64,000 bases of DNA from Metarhizobium sp039808465. GTDB taxonomy: Bacteria > Pseudomonadota > Alphaproteobacteria > Rhizobiales > Rhizobiaceae. Made by a program: the position numbers and the translations under genes. Below the pieces are notes generated by a model. That model was not told the DNA's origin. It saw only the letters and a list, made by a program, of their open reading frames with translations, and did no database searches. The stretch is taken from assembly GCA_039808465.1 (NCBI GenBank), contig JBDHTA010000001.1, positions 1 through 64,000 of the forward strand, in the 5' to 3' direction. This document shows, one piece after another, positions 31,549-41,282 of this stretch. Positions within the stretch are counted from its first letter, which is position 1, and each line of letters opens with the position of its first letter.

Positions 31549-33402
31549 TCAGCGCTCATGAGCCTGAATGACGGCGAGGAAGGCGTCGCCGTAGCGTTCC
31601 AGCTTCGACTGGCCGACGCCGGAAATGCCGAGCAGCGCCTCGCGGCTTGCCGGGCGCTCGGTGGCAAACGCGATCAGCGTCGTATCGGGAAACACCACAT
31701 AGGGCGGCACCGACAGCGCCTTGGCGATTTCCATGCGCCGGGCCCGCAGCGCTTCGAACAGCGCCATATCCCCGCCCTCCAGCGCGGTTTTCGCTTTCGT
31801 GGCGGCGGCGGAGGCGCTACGCGCCGCCTTGCCCTTGGTCGGCCGGTCGTGGCGGAAGCGCACCTCCTGCTCGCGCTTGAAGACGGCGCGTGCTTCCGGC
31901 TCCAGCTTCAGCGCCCCGAAGGCGTCGTGATCGACGCGGATATAGCCCGCCGCCAGCAATTGCCGGTAAACGGATTGCCATGTCCTTGCCGGAAGATCGC
32001 GCCCCGCGCCGAACACCGGCATCTCCACATGGCCGAAGCGTTCGGTCTTCTCGTTCGCATTGCCCAGCAGCACGTCGATCAGGTGCCCGGCGCCAAAGCG
32101 TTCGCCGGTGCGATAGACCGCCGCCAGCGCCTTGATCGCCGCATCGGTGCCGTCCCATGTCTCCACCGGCTTCAGGCAGGTGTCGCAATTGCCGCAATGG
32201 CCGGGATGCGCCTCGCCGAAATGGGCAAGCAGCGCCTGCCTGCGGCAGCCCGGCGTTTCGCAGATGGCCAGCAGCGCGTTCAGCTTGGCGCGCTCGATGC
32301 GCTTGATATCGCCGGTGGAGCCGCCGCCCTCGATCATCCGGCCGCGCTGGATGACATCGGCCATGCCATAGGCCATCCACACTTCGGAGGGCAGACCGTC
32401 GCGCCCGGCGCGGCCGGTTTCCTGATAATAGGCTTCCACCGAGCCCGGCAGGTCGAGATGGGCGACATAGCGCACGTTCGGCTTGTCGATGCCCATGCCG
32501 AAGGCGACAGTGGCGACGAGGCACAGCTCCTCTTCCTTGAGGAAGGCGTCCTGATTGGCGTCGCGCGTCTCGCGCTCCATGCCCGCGTGATAGGCAAGCG
32601 CCCGGATGCCCTGATCGTTCAGCCAGCCGGCGGTTTCCTCCACCTTGGCGCGGGAAAGGCAATAGACGATGCCGCTCGACCCCTTGTGCCGCGACAGGAA
32701 GCGCAGAAGCTGCTGGCGCGGCTGGTCGCGCTCGACGATTTCGTAGGTGATGTTGGGCCGGTCGAAGGAGGTGGTGAACACCTTGGCCGAATGCAGCCCC
32801 AGCCGGTCGATGATATCCTCGCGGGTATGCGGATCGGCGGTCGCCGTCAGCGCCATGCGCGGCACGCCGGGAAAGCTTTCGGCCAGTTGGTCCAGCATCC
32901 GGTATTCCGGGCGGAAATCATGGCCCCATTGCGAGACGCAATGCGCCTCGTCGATGGCGAACAGGGCGACCTGCGCCTCGCCGATCAGCTCGCGGAAGGC
33001 AGGGGTGACGATGCGCTCCGGCGTCACATAGAGAAGATCGAGCGCGCCTTGCGACAGCGCCCGGCGCATGCCGATGTAATCCTCACGGCTCTGGGCGGAA
33101 TTCAGCGCGGCGGCATTGACGCCGAGCTGCTTCATCGCCTCCACCTGATCGCGCATCAGGGCAATCAGCGGCGACACCACGATGCCGACGCCCGGGCGGC
33201 AGAGCGCCGGGATCTGGTAGCACAGCGATTTGCCCGCGCCCGTGGGAAACAGCACGACGGCATCGCCGCCGCCGATCACCTGCTCCACCACCTCCGCCTG
33301 CCGCCCCCGGAAGGACGGGTAGCCATAGACCCGTTTGAGGATATCGAGGGGATTGGCGGCGGCCTTGCGGCCAAAGGCGGGAGAAGAGGTGTTTGCGGGC
33401 AT
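31549..33402 (-). CDS. recQ: ATP-dependent DNA helicase RecQ
   Basis: 3'-5' helicase for recombination and fork repair. The 617-residue length is normal (E. coli 609). Visible motifs are Q/0 region YGYPSFRGRQAEVV, Walker A LFPTGAGKSLCYQ, Walker B/aromatic loop AIDEAHCVSQWGHDFRPEY, motif III ALTATADP, and motif VI QETGRAGRDG. The zinc-binding domain follows with CETPGCRRQ and CGNCDTCLKP; then winged helix; and a C-terminal HRDC domain (about 535-617, LFEALRARRMEIAKAL). It is flanked on both sides by copies of repeat B and appears monocistronic. Confidence 0.96.
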   Translation of the reverse strand: MPANTSSPAFGRKAAANPLDILKRVYGYPSFRGRQAEVVEQVIGGGDAVVLFPTGAGKSLCYQIPALCRPGVGIVVSPLIALMRDQVEAMKQLGVNAAALNSAQSREDYIGMRRALSQGALDLLYVTPERIVTPAFRELIGEAQVALFAIDEAHCVSQWGHDFRPEYRMLDQLAESFPGVPRMALTATADPHTREDIIDRLGLHSAKVFTTSFDRPNITYEIVERDQPRQQLLRFLSRHKGSSGIVYCLSRAKVEETAGWLNDQGIRALAYHAGMERETRDANQDAFLKEEELCLVATVAFGMGIDKPNVRYVAHLDLPGSVEAYYQETGRAGRDGLPSEVWMAYGMADVIQRGRMIEGGGSTGDIKRIERAKLNALLAICETPGCRRQALLAHFGEAHPGHCGNCDTCLKPVETWDGTDAAIKALAAVYRTGERFGAGHLIDVLLGNANEKTERFGHVEMPVFGAGRDLPARTWQSVYRQLLAAGYIRVDHDAFGALKLEPEARAVFKREQEVRFRHDRPTKGKAARSASAAATKAKTALEGGDMALFEALRARRMEIAKALSVPPYVVFPDTTLIAFATERPASREALLGISGVGQSKLERYGDAFLAVIQAHER

Positions 33403-33518
33403 CGACTCGAAGGACTTTCATGGAAGACATTGCCAGTATGACATGAAATTTCCACGTTCGGCGACCCCTTGGATACCCGGAAGGGGGATTTCGCTTTCTT
33501 GATCGGCGTGGTGCCCGG

Positions 33519-33567
33519 CCCCTCATCCGCCTGCCAGCACCTTCTCCCCGCAAGCGGGGAGAAGGGA
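33519..33567 (+). repeat. Palindromic repeat A
   Basis: CCCTCATCCGCCTGCC followed by a perfect stem TTCTCCCCGC-AA-GCGGGGAGAA. The same unit is found at 43225-43273, again about 100 bp before a copy of repeat B, and in degenerate form at 11829-11875. It is typical of short intergenic palindromes of rhizobia (RIME-like). Confidence 0.75.
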
Positions 33568-33638
33568 TATGACGCATCGTCTTCCTCAACCAATATCCGT
33601 GCGCGGGCAAGTCCCCTTCCCCGCTGGCGGCAGGGCAG

Positions 33639-33801
33639 TCGCATATGGAAAACCCCCTCTGCCTGCCGGCATCTCCCCCACAAGGGGGGAGAAAGCAGGA
33701 CGCTTGCTTTTCCGGCCTTTTGGGCCATCGAGGGTGCCGCAGGTTAAGTCCCTCCCCCTTGTGGGGAGGGATTTAGGGAGGGGTCTTTGAGCATATACGA
33801 T
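33639..33801 (+). repeat. MITE-like repeat B, full copy 2
   Basis: Begins TCGCATATGGAAAACCCCCT and ends GGGAGGGGTCTTTGAGCATA-TACGAT. The left end TCGCATATG is the inverted counterpart of CATATGCGA at the right end of copies 1 and 3, giving terminal inverted repeats. The two internal palindromes are intact. The rest of the 33403-33855 gap between recQ and nagA holds repeat A (33519-33567) and a further degenerate partial at about 33801-33850; no gene is seen. Confidence 0.8.
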
Positions 33802-33855
33802 CCCCCTGCCGCTGGCGGAGAAGGGATAAGGAGCCGGGCACCTTATCCGCTTGAT

Positions 33856-35016
33856 CTACCCCGCCTCAAACACCGTCTCGCCCGCAATCCATGTGCTCTT
33901 CATCGCCAACCCCTCATCCAGCAGCACGAAATCCGCCGCCAGCCCCGGTTGCAGCCGTCCGCGCCTGTCCGCGATGCGGGCGGCTTCGGCTGGATAGGCC
34001 GTTGCCATGCGCAACGCTTCCTCCAGCGGCAGCCCCAGCCGCTCATGCGCGAAGCGGATGGAGGAGAGCATGTCGATATCCGCGCCCGCCAGCGTGCCGT
34101 CGGCCAGCGTCAGGCGGCCGCCATGGCGCAGGATGCAGCGGCCGTTGAGGGTGAAGCCGGGCAGATCGGTGCCGATGGTCGACATGGCGTCGGTAACGAG
34201 GAATATTTTCCCCGGCCCCCGCTTGGCGCGCAACGCAATCGCGATTGCGGCGGGCTCGACATGGAAACCGTCGGCGATCAGACCGGCATGGAGCCCCGCC
34301 GTTTCCAGCGCCGCCCCCACCAGCCCCGGCTCGCGATGGCCGAGCGGGCTCATGGCGTTGTAGAGATGGGTGACGGCGCGCGCGCCCGCCCCGGCATAGG
34401 CGGTTGCCGCCGCGTAACCGGCATCGGTATGGCCGAGGCTGACGATGACGCCCGCCTTCGCCAGCGCCGCCGCCTGCTCGATGGTGACGTTTTCCGGGGC
34501 GATGGTCGTCATGAAGGCTTCGAAGGCACCGGCGCAGGCGAGAAGCCGCGCCAGATCCTCTTCCTCCATCGGGCGGATCAGCGCGGGATCATGCGCGCCC
34601 TTGCGGGCGATGGAGAGATGCGGGCCCTCCAGATGCAGGCCGATAAAGCCCGGCACCTTGTCCGCCGCCGCCTGCCTGCCCGCCGCGACCGCCGCCGCGG
34701 TGATATCAGGCGTATCGGTGATCAGCGTCGGCAACAGCGCCGTGGTGCCGAAACGGGCATGAGCGGCGCAGATCGTCCGGATGGCGTCCGTGGAGGGCGC
34801 GTCGTTCAGCATCACGCCGCCGCCGCCATTCACCTGAAGATCGATGAAGCCCGGCACGAGAATGCCGCCGCCTGCTTCGATGCGTTGCGCATCCGCCGGA
34901 ATATCATCCGGCGAAACCACGGCATCGATCCGCCCGCCCGTCAGCAGCAGCGCCCTGTTCTCATGCCACGCATCGCCATCGAAGATGCGCGCGCCCAAAA
35001 CGGCTTTGGCGGTCAT
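33856..35016 (-). CDS. nagA: N-acetylglucosamine-6-phosphate deacetylase
   Basis: Cytoplasmic amidohydrolase converting GlcNAc-6-phosphate to glucosamine 6-phosphate and acetate. The 386-residue protein has the family path PGFIDLQVNGGGG, metal-site GLHLEGPHLS, then SLGHTDAGY, VTHLYNAMSPLGHREPG and the catalytic Asp in FLVTDAMSTIG. The start at 35016 overlaps the stop of the SIS-domain gene (ATGA). Together the two enzymes convert amino-sugar phosphate to fructose 6-phosphate, so this is an amino-sugar salvage operon; no transporter or regulator for it lies in the window. Confidence 0.95.
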   Translation of the reverse strand: MTAKAVLGARIFDGDAWHENRALLLTGGRIDAVVSPDDIPADAQRIEAGGGILVPGFIDLQVNGGGGVMLNDAPSTDAIRTICAAHARFGTTALLPTLITDTPDITAAAVAAGRQAAADKVPGFIGLHLEGPHLSIARKGAHDPALIRPMEEEDLARLLACAGAFEAFMTTIAPENVTIEQAAALAKAGVIVSLGHTDAGYAAATAYAGAGARAVTHLYNAMSPLGHREPGLVGAALETAGLHAGLIADGFHVEPAAIAIALRAKRGPGKIFLVTDAMSTIGTDLPGFTLNGRCILRHGGRLTLADGTLAGADIDMLSSIRFAHERLGLPLEEALRMATAYPAEAARIADRRGRLQPGLAADFVLLDEGLAMKSTWIAGETVFEAG

Positions 35017-36044
35017 CGGGTTTCCGTCACCTTTTTCAAGGCCGCGGGCTTGTCCGGGTTGAAGCCGCGTGAGCGCGACCAGGATTCGACGAAACCGTAG
35101 AACGGCAGGATAAGGGCAAGCGCATCGGTGAGCGGATGGCCGGTGGCGACGTATGGCAGCGGCCGCGCCTTCTCCACCTTGGCGGAAGTGGCGAAGACCA
35201 GCCCGCCCTTGTCGGCCAGCGAATCGGCGATGCCTGCCACGGAATCCTCGGCGGCATCGCGCACGGCGAAGGAAATCACCGGGAAGGAGGAGTTGACCAG
35301 CGCCACCGGCCCATGCAGCACCTCGGCGGCGGAATAGGCTTCCGCATGCACCTCGGAGGTTTCCTTGAATTTCAGCGCCGCTTCCGCCGCGATCGCAAGG
35401 CCGGGGCCGCGCCCGAGCATGTAGAGCGAGCCGGTATCGCCGCCGAGCGCCAGCGCCAGCTCGTCCCATTCCAGCGCGACGGCCTTTTCGAAATGCTCCG
35501 GCAGGCTGGCGACGGCGCGGCGCAAGCCGTCGTCATCGGTCCATTCGGCAAGCAGCGCCAGCCCCGCCACCACCGAGTTGACGAAGGATTTCGTGGCCGC
35601 CACCGCCAGTTCCGGCCCGGCCTGGATATCGAGCGGATGGGTGCAGGCCTCCGCCATCGGCGAGGGCAGCGTGTTGGTAAGCCCGATGGTCACCGCCCCG
35701 GATTTCGTCGCGGCCTCCGCCATCGAGACGATATCGGGGCTCTTGCCGGATTGGGAAATGGCGATCGCCGCGCCGGTGTCCAGCCTCAGCGTCCTGCCGT
35801 AGATCGAGGCAAGCGACGGCCCGACCGAGGCGACCGGACGGCCCGCCTGCAATTCGGTGGCATATTTGATGAAGAGGGCGGCGTGATCGGAGGAGCCGCG
35901 CGCGATGGTGGCGAGAAAGGCCGGATCGCGTTCGCGCAACGCCCGGCCCGCCGCTGAAATCGCAGCCCCCGAACGCTCCAGCAGGCGGGCGGCCGCCTCG
36001 GGGATTTCATCGATCTCACGGCGCATATGCGTTTGTATCGTCAT
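35013..36044 (-). CDS. SIS-domain glucosamine-6-phosphate deaminase (NagB-II type)
   Basis: Double-SIS protein of 343 residues related to the isomerase half of GlmS but lacking a glutaminase domain, the architecture of NagB-II deaminases that make fructose 6-phosphate and ammonia. SIS 1 (about 35-165) carries ARGSSDHAALFIKYATE and AISQSGKSPDIV; SIS 2 (about 195-330) carries MLGRGPGLAIAAEAALKFKE and EVHAEAYSAAEVLHGPV, with the ending YGFVESWSRSRGFNPDKPAA, close to GlmS. The ATG at 36044 has GTGGAAG upstream. Co-translation with nagA by ATGA overlap supports the assignment. Confidence 0.9.
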   Translation of the reverse strand: MTIQTHMRREIDEIPEAAARLLERSGAAISAAGRALRERDPAFLATIARGSSDHAALFIKYATELQAGRPVASVGPSLASIYGRTLRLDTGAAIAISQSGKSPDIVSMAEAATKSGAVTIGLTNTLPSPMAEACTHPLDIQAGPELAVAATKSFVNSVVAGLALLAEWTDDDGLRRAVASLPEHFEKAVALEWDELALALGGDTGSLYMLGRGPGLAIAAEAALKFKETSEVHAEAYSAAEVLHGPVALVNSSFPVISFAVRDAAEDSVAGIADSLADKGGLVFATSAKVEKARPLPYVATGHPLTDALALILPFYGFVESWSRSRGFNPDKPAALKKVTETR

Positions 36045-36404
36045 GGTCTTCCACTTGCGGTCAGGCGCCGCCCGGCACCCGTCATGCAACGGGCGCGGGC
36101 TGGCGTTCCGGATTCCATTCGCTAGCCATACCGCAGGATCGGGCGGCAGGCGACCATGTGATGCAAACTTTTGATCGCGGCTTGCGGATCCGCGCCCGGC
36201 GGAGCGGCTACTCCCCGGCCTGCGCGAGATATCTGTCGAGCCGCCCCTTGTTCTGGAACATGCGCTTCGCATGGCCGGGGGCCTTTGGCATCGGTCAGCC
36301 GTTCCACCGCGACGCGATAGAGCGGGCCGATGATTTCGGGCATGAAGGAAACAACCTGAAATATGCGGGCAGGCATCCCGCGCCTTGGCCAGTGAGCTAT
36401 GATC
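36045..36404. other. Intergenic region, 360 bp
   Basis: Lies between the SIS-domain gene and the end of the indolepyruvate oxidoreductase gene, both on the minus strand, so it must hold the promoter of the amino-sugar operon. One minus-strand frame (36122-36487) is open and ends with HHMVACR, a string that faintly recalls the C-termini of oligopeptide ABC ATPases, but the rest shows no homology I can defend. It may be a decayed gene end; no intact gene or repeat is seen. Confidence 0.35.
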
Positions 36405-39400
36405 TCAGGCCTTGCGCGCCTTTCCGGAATAGGCCGCACGCCAGTTCGCGAGGTTTGCCGCCTTGACCGGCCCATAGCCGCGCACATCCAGAACCGCGCC
36501 CGCCTCTTTCGCCGCCTCCGCCAGCCCGTCCGGCGTGAGCTGCGTCAGAAGCGTTTCCATCCGCCCGAGATAGTCTTCCCGCAAGGCGCGCTCCTCGCGG
36601 CGCTCGCTTGTGTGGCCGAAGGGATCGAAGACGGTGCCGCGCAGCCCTTTCATGGCGGCCAGCAGCCGGAAGGCGGGCCGGATCCAGCCTCCGAACGCCC
36701 GCTTCGCCGGACGTCCGGTGCGCGGATCCTCGCGGCTGAGAAGCGGCGGCGCCAGATGGAAGCGCAGCCTGTAATCGCCCTCGAATTCCTGCACGATCGA
36801 GGCAAGGAAAGCCGGATCGGCATGCATGCGGGCCACCGCATATTCATCCTTGTAGGCCATGACATGATAGGCGCCGCGCATCAGCGCCCGCAGGAAATCG
36901 TCGCCGCCCTCCCAGCCGCGCACCGTCGCGGCGGCGCGGTCGGTAAGCGCGGTGAAGCGGGCCGCATAGTTTTCATCCTGCCATTCGGTGAGGCGGCGGA
37001 CGAACATCGCCCGCATCTCCTCGACCGGAGGCTCCGGCGGGGTTTGCGGCGCGGACGCAAAGGCTTCCGGCCGCAGGACCGAAAGCCGCCCGGCGCGGAA
37101 GGCGCGCAGGTTCTGCTCCACCCCGCCGCCGTTCAGGGTGATCGCCATGGTGATGGCGTCGAGCCCGATGGGGATCAGGCCGAGTTGATAGGCGCGGCCG
37201 GTCAGCACGATATTGGCGGCGATGGCATCGCCGAAATGCCTGAGCGCAATCCCGGTCGCGTCGAGCGTATCCAGCCGCCCGGCTCCGGCCCGCCTGCGCA
37301 ACTGCGCCAGAGGCAGGTCGCCATGCAGCGGCGCGGTCGGGTTGCGGACGAAATCGGCGGTGGGCGTCACATGGCGGTCGGCAACCACCCGGGTCCGCGC
37401 CGGATCGATGCTGGCAAGCGCCCGCGCCGAGGCGGCGACCACCGTATCGAAACCGAGCAGCGTATCCGTTTCGCCTGTGCCGATCCTCGGCGCATGCAGC
37501 GCCTTGCGGTTCACGGCGAGTTTCAGATGCGACATTACCGCGCCGTTCTTCTGCGCCAGCCCGGTCTGGTTCAGAACCTGCACCGCCAGCCCGTCCAGAT
37601 GCGCGGCCTGCGCCAGAATGGCCGAAACCGTGATGACCCCGGTGCCGCCGATCCCGGCGAGCAGGATGGCATGGCTGCCCTCGATCATAGCCGGGACCGG
37701 CAGCGGCATGTCGGCGTCGATCCCTTCCGGCAACGGCGCGAGATTGCGGCGGCGGCGGCCGCCCTCGATGGTCACGAAGCTCGGACAGAAGCCCTTGAGG
37801 CAACTGAGATCGGCATTGCAGGCGGACAGATTGATGCGCCGCTTGCGGCCCAGCTCTGTCTCCAGCGGCTCCACCGAAATGCAGTTGGATTGCACGGAGC
37901 AATCGCCGCAGCCTTCGCAGACCTCGGGATTGATCATCGCCATCGCCGCGGGCTTGGGAAAGCTGCCGCGCTTGCGGCGGCGGCGTTTCTCGGCGGCGCA
38001 GACCTGATCGTAGATGATGCAGGTCACGCCTCCGGCGTCGCGCAGCCGCTCCTGCTCGGCTTGCAGGAAATCGCGATGCAGCACCCGCACCGAACGGGGC
38101 AGCCTGCCCTGCCAGACCTCGGGCTTTTCGGCGATGACCACCAGTTCGCGCACGCCCTCGGCCAGAATCTGATCGACGGCGGCAGGCACCGTCAGTTCAC
38201 CGTCATGGCGCTGGCCGCCGGTCATCGCCACGGCGTCGTTGAACAGGATCTTGTAGGTGGCGTTCACCCCGGCGGCGATGGCGGCGCGGATCGCCAGCAG
38301 GCCCGAATGGAAATAGGTGCCGTCGCCCATATGCACGAAGACGTGCTTTTCATCGGTGAAGGGGGCGTGGCCGATCCAGTTCGCGCCCTCGCCGCCCATC
38401 TGGGTGAAGGTTTCGACATTGCGGTTCATGCTGACGGCCAGCATCGAACAGCCGATGCCCGCCGTCGCCCGGCTGCCATCGGGCAGCTTGGTGGACACCG
38501 AATGCGGACAGCCGGAACAGAAATAGGGCTCGCGGAAGGGCATCAGCGGTTCGGGCTTCGGCGCTTCCGGCGCGGCGGCGGCGATATCCCGGCGCAGGAA
38601 GGCCGCGAGGACGCGCGCCAGACCACGCGGATCGAGCTCCGCCGTGGAGGATATCAGCGCCTCGCCCGATGGCGTCGTCTTGCCCCAGAGCCGGGGTCTT
38701 CCGCCTACGGGCCGGTTGTAGAAATGGGCGCGGATCTGGTCCTCGATGACGGGACGTTTTTCCTCGACCACCAGAATTTCGTCCAGCCCTTCGGCAAAAC
38801 TCTCCAGCGTCTCGGTGACCAGCGGCCAGACGAGCCCGATCTTGAGAAGCCGCAAGCCTGCTTCTTCGGGGCGGATCCCGGCGGCGGCGAAGGCGCCCTG
38901 AAGGTCGCGCCAGGCCTTGCCGGTGGCGATGATCCCGCGCTTTGCCCCCTGTCCCGCGCCCGAGATGCGGTCCAGCCCGTTGGCGGCCGCGAAGGCGCGC
39001 ACGGCATGCAGCTTGGTTTCGAGCCGCGCCTCCTGCGCCAGCTTGTCATCCGGCCAGCGGATCGAAAGCCCGCCGGGCGGCATCTCGAAGGCGGGCAGCA
39101 CGGGGCGCTTTGCCGGATCGGGCAGGTCCAGCGAGGCCGTGCATTCGACGATTTCTGTCTGACACTTGAATCCAACCCACACGCCCGCGAAGCGGCTCAT
39201 CGCAAAACCCGCAAGGCCGAATTCGATATATTCCTCGACACCGGCCGGAGCGAGGATCGGCACCATGGCCGAGATCAGCACATGTTCGGACTGGTGCGGA
39301 AAGGTGGAGGACACCGCGCCGTGATCGTCGCCCATCAGCAGCAGCACGCCGCCATGCGGATGCGTGCCCGCCGCATTGGCGTGGCGGATCGCATCCATGG

Positions 39401-39791
39401 AGCGGTCGACGCCCGGCCCCTTGCCGTACCACAGGGCGAAGACGCCGTCATGGCGCGCGCCGGGCGACAGGTCGATCTGCTGGCTGCCCCACACGGCCGT
39501 CGCGGCAAGATCCTCGTTCAGCCCCGGCTGGAAGCGGATCGCATTGTCATCGAGAAAGCGGCGGGCCTTGCCCAGCTCATTGTCGAAATCGGCAAGCGGC
39601 GAGCCGCGATAGCCGGAGACGAAGCCCGCCGTCTTCAGGCCGTCGGCCTTGTCGCGGGCATATTGCTCCATCAGCAGCCGGATCAGCGCCTGCGCGCCCG
39701 AAACCAGAATGCGGCCGCTTTTCTGGCTGTAGCGGTCGCTGAGCGCGGGCCTGGCGTCCGGCGAAGTCCTTGTCCCGGTTTCCTCGCGCAT
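36405..39791 (-). CDS. Indolepyruvate ferredoxin oxidoreductase family protein (alpha-beta fusion)
   Basis: Thiamine-diphosphate enzyme of 1128 residues converting arylpyruvates or related 2-oxoacids to acyl-CoA with reduction of ferredoxin. It combines an N-terminal pyrimidine-binding part (SGYRGSPLADFDNELGKA), a ThDP/PP part (YFCSGCPHSVSTKLPDGSR, GGEGANWIGHAPF, HMGDGTYFHSG), a ferredoxin-like cluster (CEGCGDCSVQSNC, with further cysteines in CNADLSCLKGFCPSF) and a C-terminal gamma-type domain (LLAGIGGTGVITVSAILAQA). Such fused forms are usual in proteobacteria. Its start overlaps the FAD oxidase stop by one base (TGATG), so the two are co-translated. Confidence 0.93.
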   Translation of the reverse strand: MREETGTRTSPDARPALSDRYSQKSGRILVSGAQALIRLLMEQYARDKADGLKTAGFVSGYRGSPLADFDNELGKARRFLDDNAIRFQPGLNEDLAATAVWGSQQIDLSPGARHDGVFALWYGKGPGVDRSMDAIRHANAAGTHPHGGVLLLMGDDHGAVSSTFPHQSEHVLISAMVPILAPAGVEEYIEFGLAGFAMSRFAGVWVGFKCQTEIVECTASLDLPDPAKRPVLPAFEMPPGGLSIRWPDDKLAQEARLETKLHAVRAFAAANGLDRISGAGQGAKRGIIATGKAWRDLQGAFAAAGIRPEEAGLRLLKIGLVWPLVTETLESFAEGLDEILVVEEKRPVIEDQIRAHFYNRPVGGRPRLWGKTTPSGEALISSTAELDPRGLARVLAAFLRRDIAAAAPEAPKPEPLMPFREPYFCSGCPHSVSTKLPDGSRATAGIGCSMLAVSMNRNVETFTQMGGEGANWIGHAPFTDEKHVFVHMGDGTYFHSGLLAIRAAIAAGVNATYKILFNDAVAMTGGQRHDGELTVPAAVDQILAEGVRELVVIAEKPEVWQGRLPRSVRVLHRDFLQAEQERLRDAGGVTCIIYDQVCAAEKRRRRKRGSFPKPAAMAMINPEVCEGCGDCSVQSNCISVEPLETELGRKRRINLSACNADLSCLKGFCPSFVTIEGGRRRRNLAPLPEGIDADMPLPVPAMIEGSHAILLAGIGGTGVITVSAILAQAAHLDGLAVQVLNQTGLAQKNGAVMSHLKLAVNRKALHAPRIGTGETDTLLGFDTVVAASARALASIDPARTRVVADRHVTPTADFVRNPTAPLHGDLPLAQLRRRAGAGRLDTLDATGIALRHFGDAIAANIVLTGRAYQLGLIPIGLDAITMAITLNGGGVEQNLRAFRAGRLSVLRPEAFASAPQTPPEPPVEEMRAMFVRRLTEWQDENYAARFTALTDRAAATVRGWEGGDDFLRALMRGAYHVMAYKDEYAVARMHADPAFLASIVQEFEGDYRLRFHLAPPLLSREDPRTGRPAKRAFGGWIRPAFRLLAAMKGLRGTVFDPFGHTSERREERALREDYLGRMETLLTQLTPDGLAEAAKEAGAVLDVRGYGPVKAANLANWRAAYSGKARKA

Positions 39792-41212
39792 CAGCCTGCC
39801 TCCCCGAATCGCGTGAAGACGCGGCCATCGTTCAGAATCCAGCCGGGATCGAAGGCCGCCTTCAGCCGCGCCATCGCCGCAATCTCATCGGCGCCGCGGC
39901 ACAGCGGCAGCCATTCCACCTTGTCCTGCCCGATGCCATGCTCGGCGGTGATCACCCCGCCATGGCGGGCCGTCAGCGCGAACACCTCGCCGACCAGCGC
40001 GTGATCCGGCTCTCCGGCGAGAATGTAATGCAGGTTGCCATCGCCCAGATGCCCGAAGACCAGCGGCCGCGCCCGGCTGGCGCAGAGCGCCTCCGCTTCC
40101 GGCAGGAAGCGGGCGATCGCGGCAATCGGCAGCGACAGGTCGAGGCTGGTGATCGGCCCGGCATTTTCGATGAGATAATGGCTGCATCCTTCGCGCAGCG
40201 ACCAGAGCCGCAGGCAATCCGCCTCGGAAGCCGACAGCACCGCATCGCCGATGCGTCCCTGCGCCAGCGCCTCGCCGAGCACGGTTTCCAGCCTCTCCCC
40301 CTCGCCCCGCGCATCCATCTCCACGATCTCGATCAGCAAGGCGGCGGGCGCGGGCGCGGCGAAGGGATAGCGCAGGCCCCGCGCCGCGCAGGCTTCGCTC
40401 AGCAGCGGATCGACGATCAGCTCGCAGGCCTGCAAGCACGGGCCGAGCCCCGCCCGCAGCAGCGGCAGAAGCGCCACCGCCGCCTCGACGCTGCCAAGCG
40501 CGCACACCGCCACCCGCCGCGACACCGGCGCCGGATGCAGCCGCAGCACCAGCCGGGTGATCACGCCGAGCACGCCCTCGCTGCCGATCAGCATCTGGCC
40601 GAGATCGAGGCCGCTATTGTCCTTGGCAAGCCCGCCCATGCGCCGGATCACCAGCCCATCGGCCAGCACCGCCTCGATGCCCGCGACCTGCTGCCGGAAG
40701 GTGCCGTAGCGCAGCGCCAGCGGCCCGCCCGCATTGGTCGCCGCCATGCCGCCGAGCGTCGCGCTGCCCCTCGCGCCGAGATCGGCGGCCAGAAAAAACC
40801 CGGCATCCCGCGCCGCGCCTTGCGCGGTTTCCAGCGCCGTTCCGGCCCCGGCCGTCAGGGTTGCCGCCACCGGATCGATGACCGGCGCCTCGTTCAGCCG
40901 TTCGGTGGAGAGCACGATCTCGCCCTCGCGCACCCGCGCCCCGCCGGAAAGCCCGGTGCGCCCGCCCTGCACCACCACGGGCAGACCGGCCTGCTGCAAC
41001 ACGCGCAGGATCAGCGCGCACTCTTCCGCCGTTCGCGGCACAAGCACGGCGCGGGGCCGCTTTCCCGGCATGCCCGCCGCGTCGTCGCCATAGCGCGGCT
41101 CGACCGGCGCCTGAAAGGCCAGCAATGCCTCGGGAAGCCCGTCGGCGGCGGTGTTGAGTGGCGACACGTCCTTGCTCCTCATGCATGGGCGGTCAACCCA
41201 TGGTTCCGGCAT
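39791..41212 (-). CDS. FAD-linked oxidase / D-2-hydroxyacid dehydrogenase (GlcD/LDH-D-like)
   Basis: Flavoprotein of the PCMH/VAO type, 473 residues, expected to oxidise a D-2-hydroxyacid to the 2-oxoacid. The FAD pyrophosphate loop reads VVVQGGRTGLSGGA, followed by GARGSATLGGMAATNAGGP and DNSGLDLGQMLIGSEGVLG; metal and substrate histidines are in LVFGHLGDGNLHY, with the C-terminal AEHGIGQDK. It directly precedes and is coupled to the indolepyruvate oxidoreductase, so an aryl-lactate to arylpyruvate to arylacetyl-CoA sequence is plausible. The ATG at 41212 is used; an ATG at 41182 is an alternative. It is divergent from the AcuI-like gene. Confidence 0.88.
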   Translation of the reverse strand: MPEPWVDRPCMRSKDVSPLNTAADGLPEALLAFQAPVEPRYGDDAAGMPGKRPRAVLVPRTAEECALILRVLQQAGLPVVVQGGRTGLSGGARVREGEIVLSTERLNEAPVIDPVAATLTAGAGTALETAQGAARDAGFFLAADLGARGSATLGGMAATNAGGPLALRYGTFRQQVAGIEAVLADGLVIRRMGGLAKDNSGLDLGQMLIGSEGVLGVITRLVLRLHPAPVSRRVAVCALGSVEAAVALLPLLRAGLGPCLQACELIVDPLLSEACAARGLRYPFAAPAPAALLIEIVEMDARGEGERLETVLGEALAQGRIGDAVLSASEADCLRLWSLREGCSHYLIENAGPITSLDLSLPIAAIARFLPEAEALCASRARPLVFGHLGDGNLHYILAGEPDHALVGEVFALTARHGGVITAEHGIGQDKVEWLPLCRGADEIAAMARLKAAFDPGWILNDGRVFTRFGEAG

Positions 41213-41282
41213 GTATTTGGTCCGCGCTCTTCCCCACGCAACAGGGGAGGCGCGGAAATCAGGTTATTTCTGTTGCATTCAT

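Noticed and set aside
31371..33801. CRISPR array or insertion sequence at the repeats
   Set aside because: The repeats are too long, too few and too widely spaced for a CRISPR, and no transposase gene is associated; a MITE-like or RIME-like repeat fits better.
36399..40004. A 1201-codon open frame on the plus strand
   Set aside because: Antisense to the indolepyruvate oxidoreductase gene, whose motifs are complete; the plus-strand translation is His/Arg/Gln-rich and has no recognisable domain.
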